The notes under the pieces were generated by a model that saw nothing but the letters and a program-made list of their open reading frames with translations, searched no databases and was not told where the DNA came from. DNA of 64,000 bases, taken from assembly GCF_963678635.1 (NCBI RefSeq), contig NC_087063.1:36304540-36368539 (forward strand), given 5' to 3'. Below, piece after piece: positions 23,937 to 35,300 of the stretch. This DNA is from Symsagittifera roscoffensis. Lineage: Eukaryota > Xenacoelomorpha > Acoela > Convolutidae. The stretch's first letter is position 1, and the number at the start of each line of letters is the position of its first letter. The translations under genes and the position numbers were made by a program.

Positions 23937-24840
23937 ATCTCAGCGGACCCCGACGCACACAGTGCACGTCCCGTAGCTATCCTAGCCATGCCGAGATTGA
24001 GCTGGACACTCTTGCTACCTGGTCACTTAAAGGGAGCGTGTGGTGCAAACGACATCCCACCTTATGTGACCAGCTTGGATCCTATAGGGGCACCACTCCT
24101 ATTCAATCCCACTTGTTGGCCCTTGATCATCATAGATAACCCACAGGGATAACTTTAAAAGGTCTCTGGCTTAGTTTGAGGTCTTTGGCTTAGACCGATG
24201 AGCATAGCTCATGCACTACTTGGGCAGGAATCTCGTATCGCCAGCTTTTTTTCCCCTACTTGCAGGTTCAACTTTCGGGTCCATACTAACCGGCAAGTTA
24301 AGATCCTTCAACAATCGCCGGTAACTATAGAACAGCTACCGCTTTGAGGGAAGAGTATCCCTAAAACTCCTTTAAAGAGAAGGGTTTTTACACGACTCTG
24401 CAAGCATAGACCTTCGCCGAACACGAAGCCGTACGAAGTATCGATAGACGTACGGTAAACCTGCCAATGGTTAGACCAATGGCAGGAGGGGCACACGCAG
24501 TACAAAGATGTCGGGTATCCCCCAAGGCTCACGTTTGCCGAAGCAACGCTCACCAAGGTTTGGACCTACGTCTCTAAGCACTGGGCAATGCGGCGTGTGA
24601 CGTTTGCAGAAAAGGCCTCGTTTGATGAACCATCGGTGATATACTGTAAGCTCTCCTGTATAACGCACAGGCAGACAGGAAATACAAGTACCTACCCGAC
24701 AGTCCAAAAGCTCAGACCAATTCCCCAGGATGCAACGGGGTAGATCCGATTACTGCGGACCACGCTGCAAAGGACTACACCACTCGAGGAGGCGTCACCC
24801 TGAAGCATCCCATAGCTGAGTAATTATTTGTACACCTGTT
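23937..24840 (+). other. GC-richer tail of unit 2 and its continuation
   Basis: The first part (to 24590) matches 14783-15434. The remainder (24591-24840) exists only once. The plus-strand frame ending in KHWAM continues across the breakpoint as RRVTFAEKASFDEPS to a TAG at about 24748, so the original element extended further right. Product not recognised. Confidence 0.4.
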
Positions 24841-26020
24841 CAAGTAAGGAAAAACTTATATGAGGGCCTAGCTGAGATCCCTTAGCTTTCCAATGAATAC
24901 TTTTAGGTCCATAATTCAAACAGCTTGTGCTGATCATGGAGATTTTTTGACACTAAGAAAACTCCTCAGTAGCTCTCTAATTAAAACGCCCAAGGACTCC
25001 TTTACATGAATTTTTATGGTTTTTTATCCGGATTTTAGCTTGACAGAGTTTCATCTTTCATTTGTCAAAGTTTCACCCGTGAATCTTTATTAGTTGTAGA
25101 GAAACCGGCACAAACGTGAAAATGTTTTCGTTCTTTTTCTCGCATGAAAACTAAAAATTAGAATTTTTAAGCCTCGTGACTGAATGAATATACATTGCGC
25201 TTTTCGATTTACATAATGTTTTTTTATCTGTTTCAACTTTATTCATACTATCTATCACTTCAAAGGCATATGAATGCATACAATTTTTTTGCTCAACATC
25301 ATGTTGATTTCGAATTTATGTCAAAATTTTCCGAAAACGCGTTTTTGCTGAGTTTTGTTCTTTAATTTTTTGGCGCACAAATTTTTGACAATAAAAAGGT
25401 CTCAATGGTGTTTTAGATTTCGGAAAATCAATTTGACACTTATAAAATGGTCAACAAAATTTTCAGAAATATCTTGAAAACAGCTAATTCCAAGACAAGA
25501 TCCTTCAGCAACCCGTATACACTAGACAACCAAAATGCGAAAAATTAAAAAAAAAAACGTTCGAGAAACGGTGTTTCAAAAAATTGTTTTTAAATCGACT
25601 TTTAAGGAAACTAAAAAAAAAACGTGTTTTTTTCCGTGCTCCGCAAGTTCACTGCACATTGCCTACAAAAAATTTTCCGGTTGAACATTAAAAAGAGCAT
25701 CAAAAAGAAGATAGTCAAAAAATGTTATGTAATTACTCGAGCTTTTTGCTTACTTATTGGAGATTCCAACGATATTTTCAAAATCTCATTGGCGATCACA
25801 TGTGTTTTGAAATTGGAGATTCGAAATAATATAGTCCTCTAAAAATTGGGTTATAATGGGTTTTTACGCGATTGAAAGACTCCTGCTTCAAACCTCGCAA
25901 TATATATGAAAATAATTTTAGCCTTTATCCTTAAATAGTATTCATTCCATTCAGTTTTTAAGCAACCTTCATCAATGTTATTTACAAGAATAGCTAACAA
26001 ATTCAGCTTATTAAGTTCAT
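24841..26020. other. Intergenic downstream of QARS1
   Basis: AT-rich with no exon, RNA gene or known repeat that I can support. Confidence 0.5.
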
Positions 26021-26026
26021 TTTATT
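26021..26026 (-). terminator. QARS1 polyadenylation signal AATAAA
   Basis: TTTATT on the plus strand, i.e. AATAAA in transcript sense, 11 bases after the QARS1 stop codon. If used, the 3'UTR is very short. Confidence 0.6.
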
Positions 26027-26036
26027 TCAGTACAAA

Positions 26037-26351
26037 TCAAAAAGTTTTGGACGAGTCCTCTTTCAAAGTGACAGTTCTGTTGAAAATCAATCCATTTTCC
26101 ACAGAGGAGTCAGGATCAACTGAGAAGTATCCGATCCTTTCAAACTGGAATTTGTCGAACTGCTGAGCGTCTTTCGCTCTGCAGTCCACTCTAGCTCCTT
26201 TTAATTGGGTGAGCGAGTGTGGGTTTATGTCTGACAAGAACCCTCCTGGCACCTCTGCTTTGTCCTCTGGGCACTTGTGCAAAAAGAGTCTGTCGTAGAG
26301 ACGAAATGTACACGGTAGGCTGTAGTCACACGACACCCACTGTATGTAGCC
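26037..26351 (-). CDS. QARS1: QARS1 exon 13 (C-terminus and stop)
   Basis: Acceptor ttatttttag. Encodes [26 protein letters not shown] and [18 protein letters not shown], ending with TGA at 26039-26037. Confidence 0.95.
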   Translation of the reverse strand, partial: GYIQWVSCDYSLPCTFRLYDRLFLHKCPEDKAEVPGGFLSDINPHSLTQLKGARVDCRAKDAQQFDKFQFERIGYFSVDPDSSVENGLIFNRTVTLKEDSSKTF

Positions 26352-29300
26352 CTAAAAATAACCCAGTTTGAAATTATTCCTCAAGCGCAATGTAATCTTA
26401 ATCTGCACAGCTCATATGGTGCTCATACAGCGCATATGAAAAACTTAACCAAAATATTCACAGCAGTTAAAACTCAACTGACTGACTTTTGGTTTGCTGG
26501 AGTCACTCCTTGGACTGATTTCTCCTACGATGTAAGATATATCTCCTTCTTTGTCAAACTCAACCTTGACGGCAGATAACACTTGATCGGCGTATTTCAG
26601 TCCAACAGGCTGGCTTAGCGTGAGCCGTTTGAAATTTTTATCCGCTTTCTCCAAAAAATCAGAAGCATCAATGAAAATCTCTTTCGTCAAAGTCACCGTC
26701 CGCGAACCCTAAAACCAACAATTCAACTTCTTTCCAATTTTAACATCTCTATTTTTATCACTTGGCGTGATTCATTAGCCACTGGCAAAAAAACGCTATT
26801 TCCCCACACATAATGTTTTCATAACCCAAATTTCTTAGCAATCCATTATGCATCAGAAGCCTGACCTTTTCGGGACTTTCTGGGAAATCTGGAATAGTGA
26901 TGTTGGTTGATAAATTGCTGGCTTCGAAATTGGATATGAGGACCCTCAGAGGGGATGAGATTGCCATCACTCTCCGGGCATTTCGGTTGAGGTCCGTCCG
27001 CACACAGAACTCAAGCATCTCTGGGTCGATAGTTACCTGGGCCATAGTCACACCTAAACAAGAATAGCCAGCTGCTATGCAAGTACCACAGAATTTTCCC
27101 AACAAAATTCTCAGATTTCTATCTTTTTTTTTACTCAATTAAGTGCCTTTTCTTATACGTCGTGTGATAATAGAACTATAAGAACGCCTATAAATTTAGT
27201 GAATTAGTCATTAACGACAACAATTCTCTTCTAAAAATAAATGAACAAAGACTTTTTTTTAATTTTTACAAAAAAATTTTAATACTTAGTTTTTTTGCCA
27301 CAGAAGCGCCTTTTAGTTCTCCTTTTAGTAAAACCGGGTTTTTTTAGCCGAAATTGCCAATTTGCTTATGTAAAGAATGTTACGAGATCGCTTCACTCGC
27401 TCGAAAATAGATCGGTTTTTCTCGACACTGAGAAAATTTTCTGGAAATTATTTAATGTCGTTCGAATCACGACTGAAAAGGCTCTAATATGATATATCAC
27501 TCAACCCAGACCGATGATTATTTATGGTACCTAATTTTGCATGAAAATTAAAACGCACCCGAATAAAAAGTTCTTCCCCATTTTCAATGGTCGGAACAAT
27601 TAGTTGTGACAAATAAATCAAAGTGCCATTCAATTCGATATAAAAATTATAATAGAAGGCATCCGTGCCACTAACAATGCTTTCAGTGAGAGAAAACTTG
27701 CAGCACTAATACCTTCTCTAGTATTTGATGGGAGAAAATTATGTTTTATTTCTTTAAGGTAAAAATAGAGATGAATCGAGAATAACAAAATCATTATTCC
27801 TGCGCAAAATATTTTTTGACGAAACAATTCACTAAGTTCTTTTCTCATTTGAACTAAGGTTTATGTAAGTATTTAAGAAACGATTAGTTGGCCATTGCAA
27901 TGTTAAAAACCTTGCCTATTGCATTCCTTTTTCCAATTCTGAGCTTCAAAATATTTCGAAATGAGGCATGTGAACTGACCGAGTCTATGGACGAAGTCGT
28001 TGACTGCAGTGTGTGGGTACCCCTTCCTCCTGAGAGCAGGCAAGGTAAACAGCCGAGGGTCATCCCAGTCCTTCACATGCCCAGTCTCAATCAGCTATGA
28101 CAATCATCCCCAAGTTACAACACACAGACGAAGCAGAGCTGGGCACCACTTGCGATAGAAAAATGAATGACTCTAACTAATTGCAGAAAGCGAAGCGAAG
28201 CACCACACCACTTGTGATAAAAACTCATCGATACCATGACAAACTAACCGACACTTAGAGATGAAAGCCGTGGAAAAAATATCGAATAAACTGTCCTGAC
28301 TGGTCTACCAAAAACTGATCTACCGAAACTTGTCTTGATTTTGTTTTGAATAAAAACTGCTTTTATCAAAATCAGCCGAGAAGTTAGACCATTAAATCTA
28401 AAATAAACACCGGAACAAATCTTATAAAGCGGTAACAAAACCGATAATTCTTGAAGAGTTCTTAAAAAACGATGACTTTGAAATTCTCATTAAATTTCAA
28501 AAAACTTTTGTGATTACCCCTTTTTCGGTAAAAACTAACCCAATTTGAGAAAACTGGATCAATAGGTAAAATTTTTATTTCGCTGGGAAATCTAATAATT
28601 TCATTCCACTTTCTAAACTAGAAGCCGATCACGTTTTTGTGACCTTTACATTTTCGCTGTTCGATAGAGGAGTTTGTCTTCCTTAAACAAAAAAAATGGA
28701 CTGAACTTGAAAAGAAATGAAAAATCGCCAAAACCGCCAAAAAGTAAATTTGAGCCTGAACAAATATCAAAACTTTTCCTGTAAAACAAAAAAAATCATC
28801 ACGACCTTTATAAGAGTCTGAATTACTTTCATCGAATCTTAAAAACAAAAAAAATTTAAGTCCGCCTAAAAACAGTTAGACATTTTTGCTCCTCAAAAAG
28901 AATCCTCTAAGCCGGTATAGTATTTTTTCGTTTTCAGTTTCTCTTTATTCGGCTTAAGAGGTTTCGGGGGATGGTATATCGGATATACTATCCCCCGAAA
29001 CCTTTTAAGCCGAATAAAGAGAAAATGAAAACGAAAAAATACTATACCAGCTTAGAGGACTCTCAGTTGAATTACGATAGTAGAGATGGAGATGACCACA
29101 ATTTCATTCATCCTGAAAACAAAGTTATTTACGGGAAAAAAGGAACTCTAGTACCCGATTGCAATACCCTTGCTTATCGCAAGGGTAAATATTCATTAAC
29201 TTGTCGGCAAACATCACCTAACACAGAGTAGAAAATGGATAAACTGCTTTAAGATATCCAAAAGACCATATATACTTTAGCTTGCGAATTTGCAGGTACC

Positions 29301-32300
29301 AAAAATCAATTGGCTTCAACCACTGTTTTTGATAAAGAGATCGTTGGATAGTTGGTCTTGACTTTCGATACAGGAATCCAAGGGAATTTTGAAAAGAGTA
29401 CAAGCATAGCTGGAGTTTGAATTGGTACCTTGAGGATTTTTCTCTTGGACACGACACTGTAGTTCATGTTGAGTCTTCCGTACTCCCACTGAACTGGACA
29501 GTAGACGTCCACTGCATCACATAGCCAGTAGTACATGGAACGATGGCTCTGGAACTCCTTAGTGCAAAGAGAGTGGGTGATGTCCTCAATGGAGTCACAG
29601 AGAGGGTGGGTGAAGTCGTAGGTTGGATAAATGCACCACTTGTCCTTCGATCTAAACACAACACATCTCAATTAAAGACTTGTCTAGTGATGCAGCTCAA
29701 TAAACAAACTCCACAAACACTAGCTTTTTTGAGGCCATCTCACATTAAAACTAGGAACAGGGCGATAACGCGTGAAACAAACGCGCTTTGTCAGCAGATC
29801 AAAAAACTTCAGACAGTCAACATAAATCGAAAAAAATATATATCTACTTTCTTGAAAACTTTCGTGAAAACTATTTGAACTTCAATTGTTTAGGATCAAT
29901 TGAGCAATCTCCCCCCCGTAATGACCAATTGAGCTATCTCCCCCCCAGCAAAAATGAATAAACTCTTCAAAAAGACGTCAGCAAACGGAAGTAGATGGAT
30001 GTTTTGTTTATAGCACGCAATCATTTGACCGACTGAAGTTTTTTTTTTATATGAGTATCGAGAAAAATTTTGAAAAAAAAACTTGAAATTTATGAATTTT
30101 TTTCTTTTGCAAATTTTTGTATAGGCGACCATAGCCTCATCGAGGAAAGTGTTTTACCAGGGTTGGTGCTCTAGCCTTGTATCTGAATAGCAAAAAAGGT
30201 TCTCCGCAGCACCTTAATATTGTACGCAATAGCTTTTTGTCATTTTAAGAAAGAAAAAAGTCGCTTTTTAAGCCTGATTTATTGATTCTTTTTTCTATTT
30301 GAATGAAACTTTTGAGCTTTGATATTGTAAATTTTGGCTTTCCACAGTCGTTGGAAAATATGGTTTATGATTTCATGTCATTCAATCTATTTTCAAGTGG
30401 TTATAAACATGTCTCAAGTACCTATTGAGCTATCTCCCCCCCACGCGAGAATGGGGGGGAGATTGCTCAATTGATCCATTGTTTAAGACTGACACTTTTT
30501 GATCAATTATTCCAATTTAATAAAAACTGAATCAGTGGGCGTATTTTTAATCACATGGTAAATCAAAATCCTCTTTCAAAATTAAGTGAAAACTTTATAA
30601 GCGCCATTTGCACTTTTATTACTCGCCTGCGTGTTTTGCACTTTAATTTGAGTGTTAAAGTGCAAAACACGCTTGACTTTAAAAAGTTAGACCATAAATT
30701 CCAGAAACAGGTAGACCAAAAATAGTTAATGCGAACACCACATTAACTATACTTTTTAAGAAAAATAGTTAATTTTTCTTAAAAAGAAATTAACTATTGA
30801 CGACTTAATTAATTATGCTCTTTTCGTGTTGAGTCGAGTTGTGTTGAGTCGTGTTGAGTCTCTTTTCGTGTTGATTTTATTTGACGAGCTGTATTTGAGC
30901 ACCCATAAGGCCATGGAATAAGCTCAAAGACAGCCGGAAATGTTCTTCTCGCTACCTGTGGTGTTCGCAGAATTTGATTCTGTACAGCACTGGGTCCACT
31001 TTGCCGTCCTCCATGATGTACTTCGCCCTCAGAGTAGCCTCTCCCTCGTCGAACAGCCCCGCACGCATATCTTCGAACAACTGTAGGGACTCCACCATGG
31101 GTCTGTCTCGCCATGGAGACATGCAAACATCCTTGGCTAAAACACAACACACAATAAACAAGCCATAGCGCTCAATTCGCCCACGTGTGAACAAAGGGAA
31201 AACAGGAAGATTACTAGAACCTTTGAAGTTGATATCGTCGAACTGCTGGTGACAGACGTAGGCCAGTCCCTTCTTGATGAGAGTGACTGCATGTTGGTAG
31301 AGGGTGTCGAAGAAGTCGCTGCTGTGGGTGATCCTGTGTGGCTCGTATCCCAGCCAGCGCACCATGTCCAGAATACCAGTGAAGTATCGCTCCTCCTCCT
31401 TCTCCGGGTTCGTGTCGTCATACCTCAGATTGCAGTGACCTCCGTGTGCCTTGGCAAACCCAAAGTTGATGTTGATGGCCTTTGCATGTCCTAAGAAGTT
31501 CATAATACACTAGCTGCAGCAAAAAAAGGATAACAAAATGTACTGTTAGAAAAAAAATAAGTTACTTTGTTTTATTTCCAATGGCTTGAGGATGTCAAAG
31601 ACAGCATTGACTTATTTTGCCACATTTATGTTAGACAACGCCCAAACAAATTAGACATGACCACCAGACAGTTGGGAAAATTTCAATGAAAAACCAAAAA
31701 AAAAAAACGACAGATTACTGTCGATACTTTTTCAAAGAAAATAATATGGCCTTAAAGCTCCTTGAATTTCAAGAAAAAAAATAATAATCTTTTTTCACAC
31801 TGAGCGAGTTAGCAGAAAAAAGATGCAACCAAAGCTAATATGTCGCAAAAAAAGTCGAAAAACAACTATTACAAACATTTCATCATTTTTTCTCGAATTA
31901 TGTTCAATTTGAGGAAAACAGGTCCAGCAATAAAACTGTTGGCGTTAAATAAATATTCAGGAACATTAATGGAACGGCTACTAAGCCGATTAACTTTGAC
32001 AAACTCCCGTTGAGTCGAAAACAAAAGTGTTGTCATGAAATTTTTGAGCTACATTTTGTTCTGATCAAGATTTACCATTTTGTTTCCGGCAGGAGGGAGA
32101 TAAAACTTACGTTTGTCATCAACGCACGCAAAATTAGGTCATTGAGCCGATAATCAAGTCCGAAAGAAGAAAAATCATAAAGAAAGGAAACATACAAAGT
32201 CTGGGCCAGTAAATTAAAAAACTAAGCAGGAGTAAATCAAATATCAAATATACTCCAAATATACTCCGTATACAGTTAAAAATGCTTACAGCACGAATTT

Positions 32301-35300
32301 TCGATGTTGCAACTAAGCCGACAAGAGATAGCTGATAATGATCAGGCACAGAGGTAAAGCTGAGCGTCGCAACACTTGCGATACAAAAAAGAATAACCAC
32401 AAATTAAATCAAATGAAAAGAAAAATCAGAAACTGAAGAAAAACTCCAAAAATCGTTTTTGTCACGAAAAGAACGCGAAAAGGGAACTAAGCCGGGAAAA
32501 AAAAGAGGACCGACAAAAAAAAACAGACGGACGATAGTCCGAAAAAGCACAGAAACTCAAGTATGCAAAAAACAAGTCCTAGCTGGATTCACACCTCAAG
32601 CCGTTGCCGACTCAAGCAGATGTGTTACCATTACGCGCCAGCTGCGCCGGAACGATTGATTGAATTTGAATCTATACACACAGGCGAAGCTGCGCTTCGC
32701 ACACTCGACCAAAATCAGCTCTATAGTGCAAAAAGAAAGTAGAAATAAGCACCGAAATATGTTTTACAAATTCAACTAGGTCTCGGATTCGATATTCGAC
32801 CAACGACGACCTAGATAATTTGATGCTCATGCACTAACCACTCAGTCACGAAAGCTTAACTAATCACAAACACTAGCCTCAGATGCAACAGATCGTGATT
32901 AAAACAAATGTGCCGCCAAATAACGAACACTTAGCAACCAAAAATTGAAACATAGGCGCTACGCGCAATACACCGAAGGCATAGAAACTGAAGCAAAAAC
33001 CAAGCAACTTGAACAACTAATAATTGAAGAATAACAGTTCTAGAACAAAAAATCGTACTAATACATGTATACACCAAAATTTTGCTATATCGAGAAAGAG
33101 CCTGAAATAACAGTTCTAGAACTAAAAATCGTACTAACACATGTATAGGTTAAATTTTTGATATATCAACGAAGATCATAAAATAACACTTCTAGAACTA
33201 AAAATCGTACTAACACATGTATACACCAAAATTTTACTATATTGACAAAGAGCCTGAAATAACAGTTCGTGAGCTAAAAATCGTACGAACACATGTATAC
33301 ACCAAAATTTTGCTATATTGGCAAAGATCATGAAATAACAGTTCGAGAGCTAAAAATCGTACTAACACATGTATACGTCAAATTTTTGCTATATTGACAA
33401 AGATCATGGAATAACAGTTCTAGAGCTAAAAATCGTACTAACACATGTATACACCAAAATTTTGCTATATTGACAAAGATCATGGAATAACAGTTCGAGA
33501 ACTAAAAATGGTACTAACACATGTATACAATAAAATTTTGATATATTGACAAAGATCATGAAATAACAGTTCGAGAACTAAAAAACGTAATAACACATGT
33601 ATACACTAAAATTTTGATATATTGACATAGATCATAAAATAACAGTTCGAGAACTAAAAATGGTACTAACACATGTATACGCTAAAATATTGCTATATTG
33701 ACGAAGAGCCTGAAATAACAATTCTAGAGCTAAAATCGTACTAACACATGTATACACCAATATTTTGCTATATCGACAAAGAGCCTGAATAAACGTTGTA
33801 GAACTAAAAATCTTACTAACACATATATACACCAAAATTTTGCTATATTGACAAAGAGCCTGAAATATTGACAAAGGAACTGAAATAACAATCGTAGAAC
33901 TAAATGTCGTACTTACGCATTGTAGATCAATTTCTATAGCTATAATAAAATACAAAAGATTGTGTTTGTATGTGTAGCAAAACGCCTCCTGTTTTACACC
34001 TAATACAAGTATACACAGACCAGTTAATTGAAACTACAGTGTACCTATTACAAGTATACACAGATCAGTTAAACTAAAGAAACTGTGTACCTAATACAAG
34101 TATACACGATCAGTTGATTGAAACTACAGTGTACCTAATACAAGTATACACAGCAGTTGAAATAGAAAAACTGTGTACCTAATACAAGTATACACAGACC
34201 AGTTGATTGAAACTACAGTGTACCTAATACAAGTATACACAGCAGTTGAAAAAAAACTGTGTACCTAATACAAGTATACACAGACCAGTTGATTGAAACT
34301 ACAGTGTACCTAATACAAGTATACACAGCAGTTGAAATAGAAAAACTGTGTACCTAATACAAGTATACACAGATCAGTTGATTGAAACTACAGTGTACCT
34401 AATACAAGTATACACAGCAGTTGAAAAAAAACTGTGTACCTAATACAAGTATACACAGACCAGTTGATTGAAACTACAGTGTACCTAATACAAGTATACA
34501 CAAAAGTTGAAATAGAATAACTGTGTAAATAAATAAATAAATATATAAATAAATAAAAGCAAAAGTGAAATGTACAAATAATTAAATAGACATGAAAAAA
34601 TATATATGAACAAATAACCAAACAAACAGACCCATAATATGAATAAATGAAAATAAATAAATGAAATAAATACACATACATAAATAATAAAAGCAAAACT
34701 AAATGAAAGAAAGAATAATTAAATAAATATAGAAATAAATATCAACAAATAAACAAAACACACCTGATAAATAAATAAGCAATAAAAAAATAAATCAATA
34801 CATAAATAAATAAATAAATACATAAATAAATACATAAATAAATAAATAAATAAACAAATAAAAGCAAAAGTGAAATGTACAAATAATTAAATAGACATGA
34901 AAAAATATATATGAACAAATAACCAAACAAACAGACCCATAATATAAATAAATGAAAATAAATAAATTGAATAAATACACACGCAGAAATAATAAAAGCA
35001 AAACTAAATGAAAGAAAGAATAATTAAATAAATAAACAAAACACGTGATAAAAATAAACAAAAATAAATATGTACATACATAAATTATAAATAAATATAA
35101 GCAAACTAAACATAATTAAATAAATAGAAGAACAGATAATTAAATAAATAAAGATGAACAAATAAAGAAACAAACATACGCAATCACGTGACATAGCGCG
35201 ATATAGTCCAGCCCACATGATAATTGATAACTGTGGACGTTATTTGTCGACACTTGACAACAGACAACATTAAAAAAAAAAAAAACCCCATTACACGATA

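Larger units (their letters stand above)
15435..24590 (+). repeat. Unit 2 of the large direct tandem duplication (9.2 kb)
   Basis: Co-linear with unit 1, with three large differences. A block of about 665 bp at 16708-17373 is absent from unit 1. Unit 2 has a single C sub-repeat (about 19069-20955) where unit 1 has two. About 505 bp corresponding to 11275-11790 are missing at about 20955. The net size difference of 1.76 kb is explained by these three events. Sequence at 24591 and beyond continues the GC-richer tail that unit 1 lacks, so the right breakpoint fell inside that tail. Confidence 0.9.
28095..29428. other. QARS1 intron 9
   Basis: Contains two worn copies of the SINE 3' motif (28126-28158 and 28190-28225), a dispersed repeat copy (28540-28800), a large hairpin (28904-29058), and a dispersed element with the accctt...cgcaagggt hairpin at 29150-29190. 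Confidence 0.6.
29652..30955. other. QARS1 intron 8
   Basis: Holds the hAT-like MITE (29893-30477), a perfect 18-bp-arm hairpin (30629-30672) and nested small inverted repeats (30721-30798). A short gtgttgagtc tandem repeat lies at about 30835-30875. Confidence 0.7.

Noticed and set aside
28971-29231. ATG open frame of 86 codons
   Set aside because: It runs through one arm of the 155-bp inverted repeat and then a dispersed SINE-like piece; no protein resemblance.
32931-33955. Repetitive protein with [14 protein letters not shown] units on the minus strand
   Set aside because: Encoded by the 76-bp minisatellite, whose period is not a multiple of three; the reading rotates through frames and is not conserved as protein.
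34388-35218. Long hydrophobic minus-strand open frames (Tyr/Leu/Phe/Ile-rich, membrane-protein-like)
   Set aside because: They are translations of AAAT-type microsatellite DNA; the repeat itself lacks stops in that frame.
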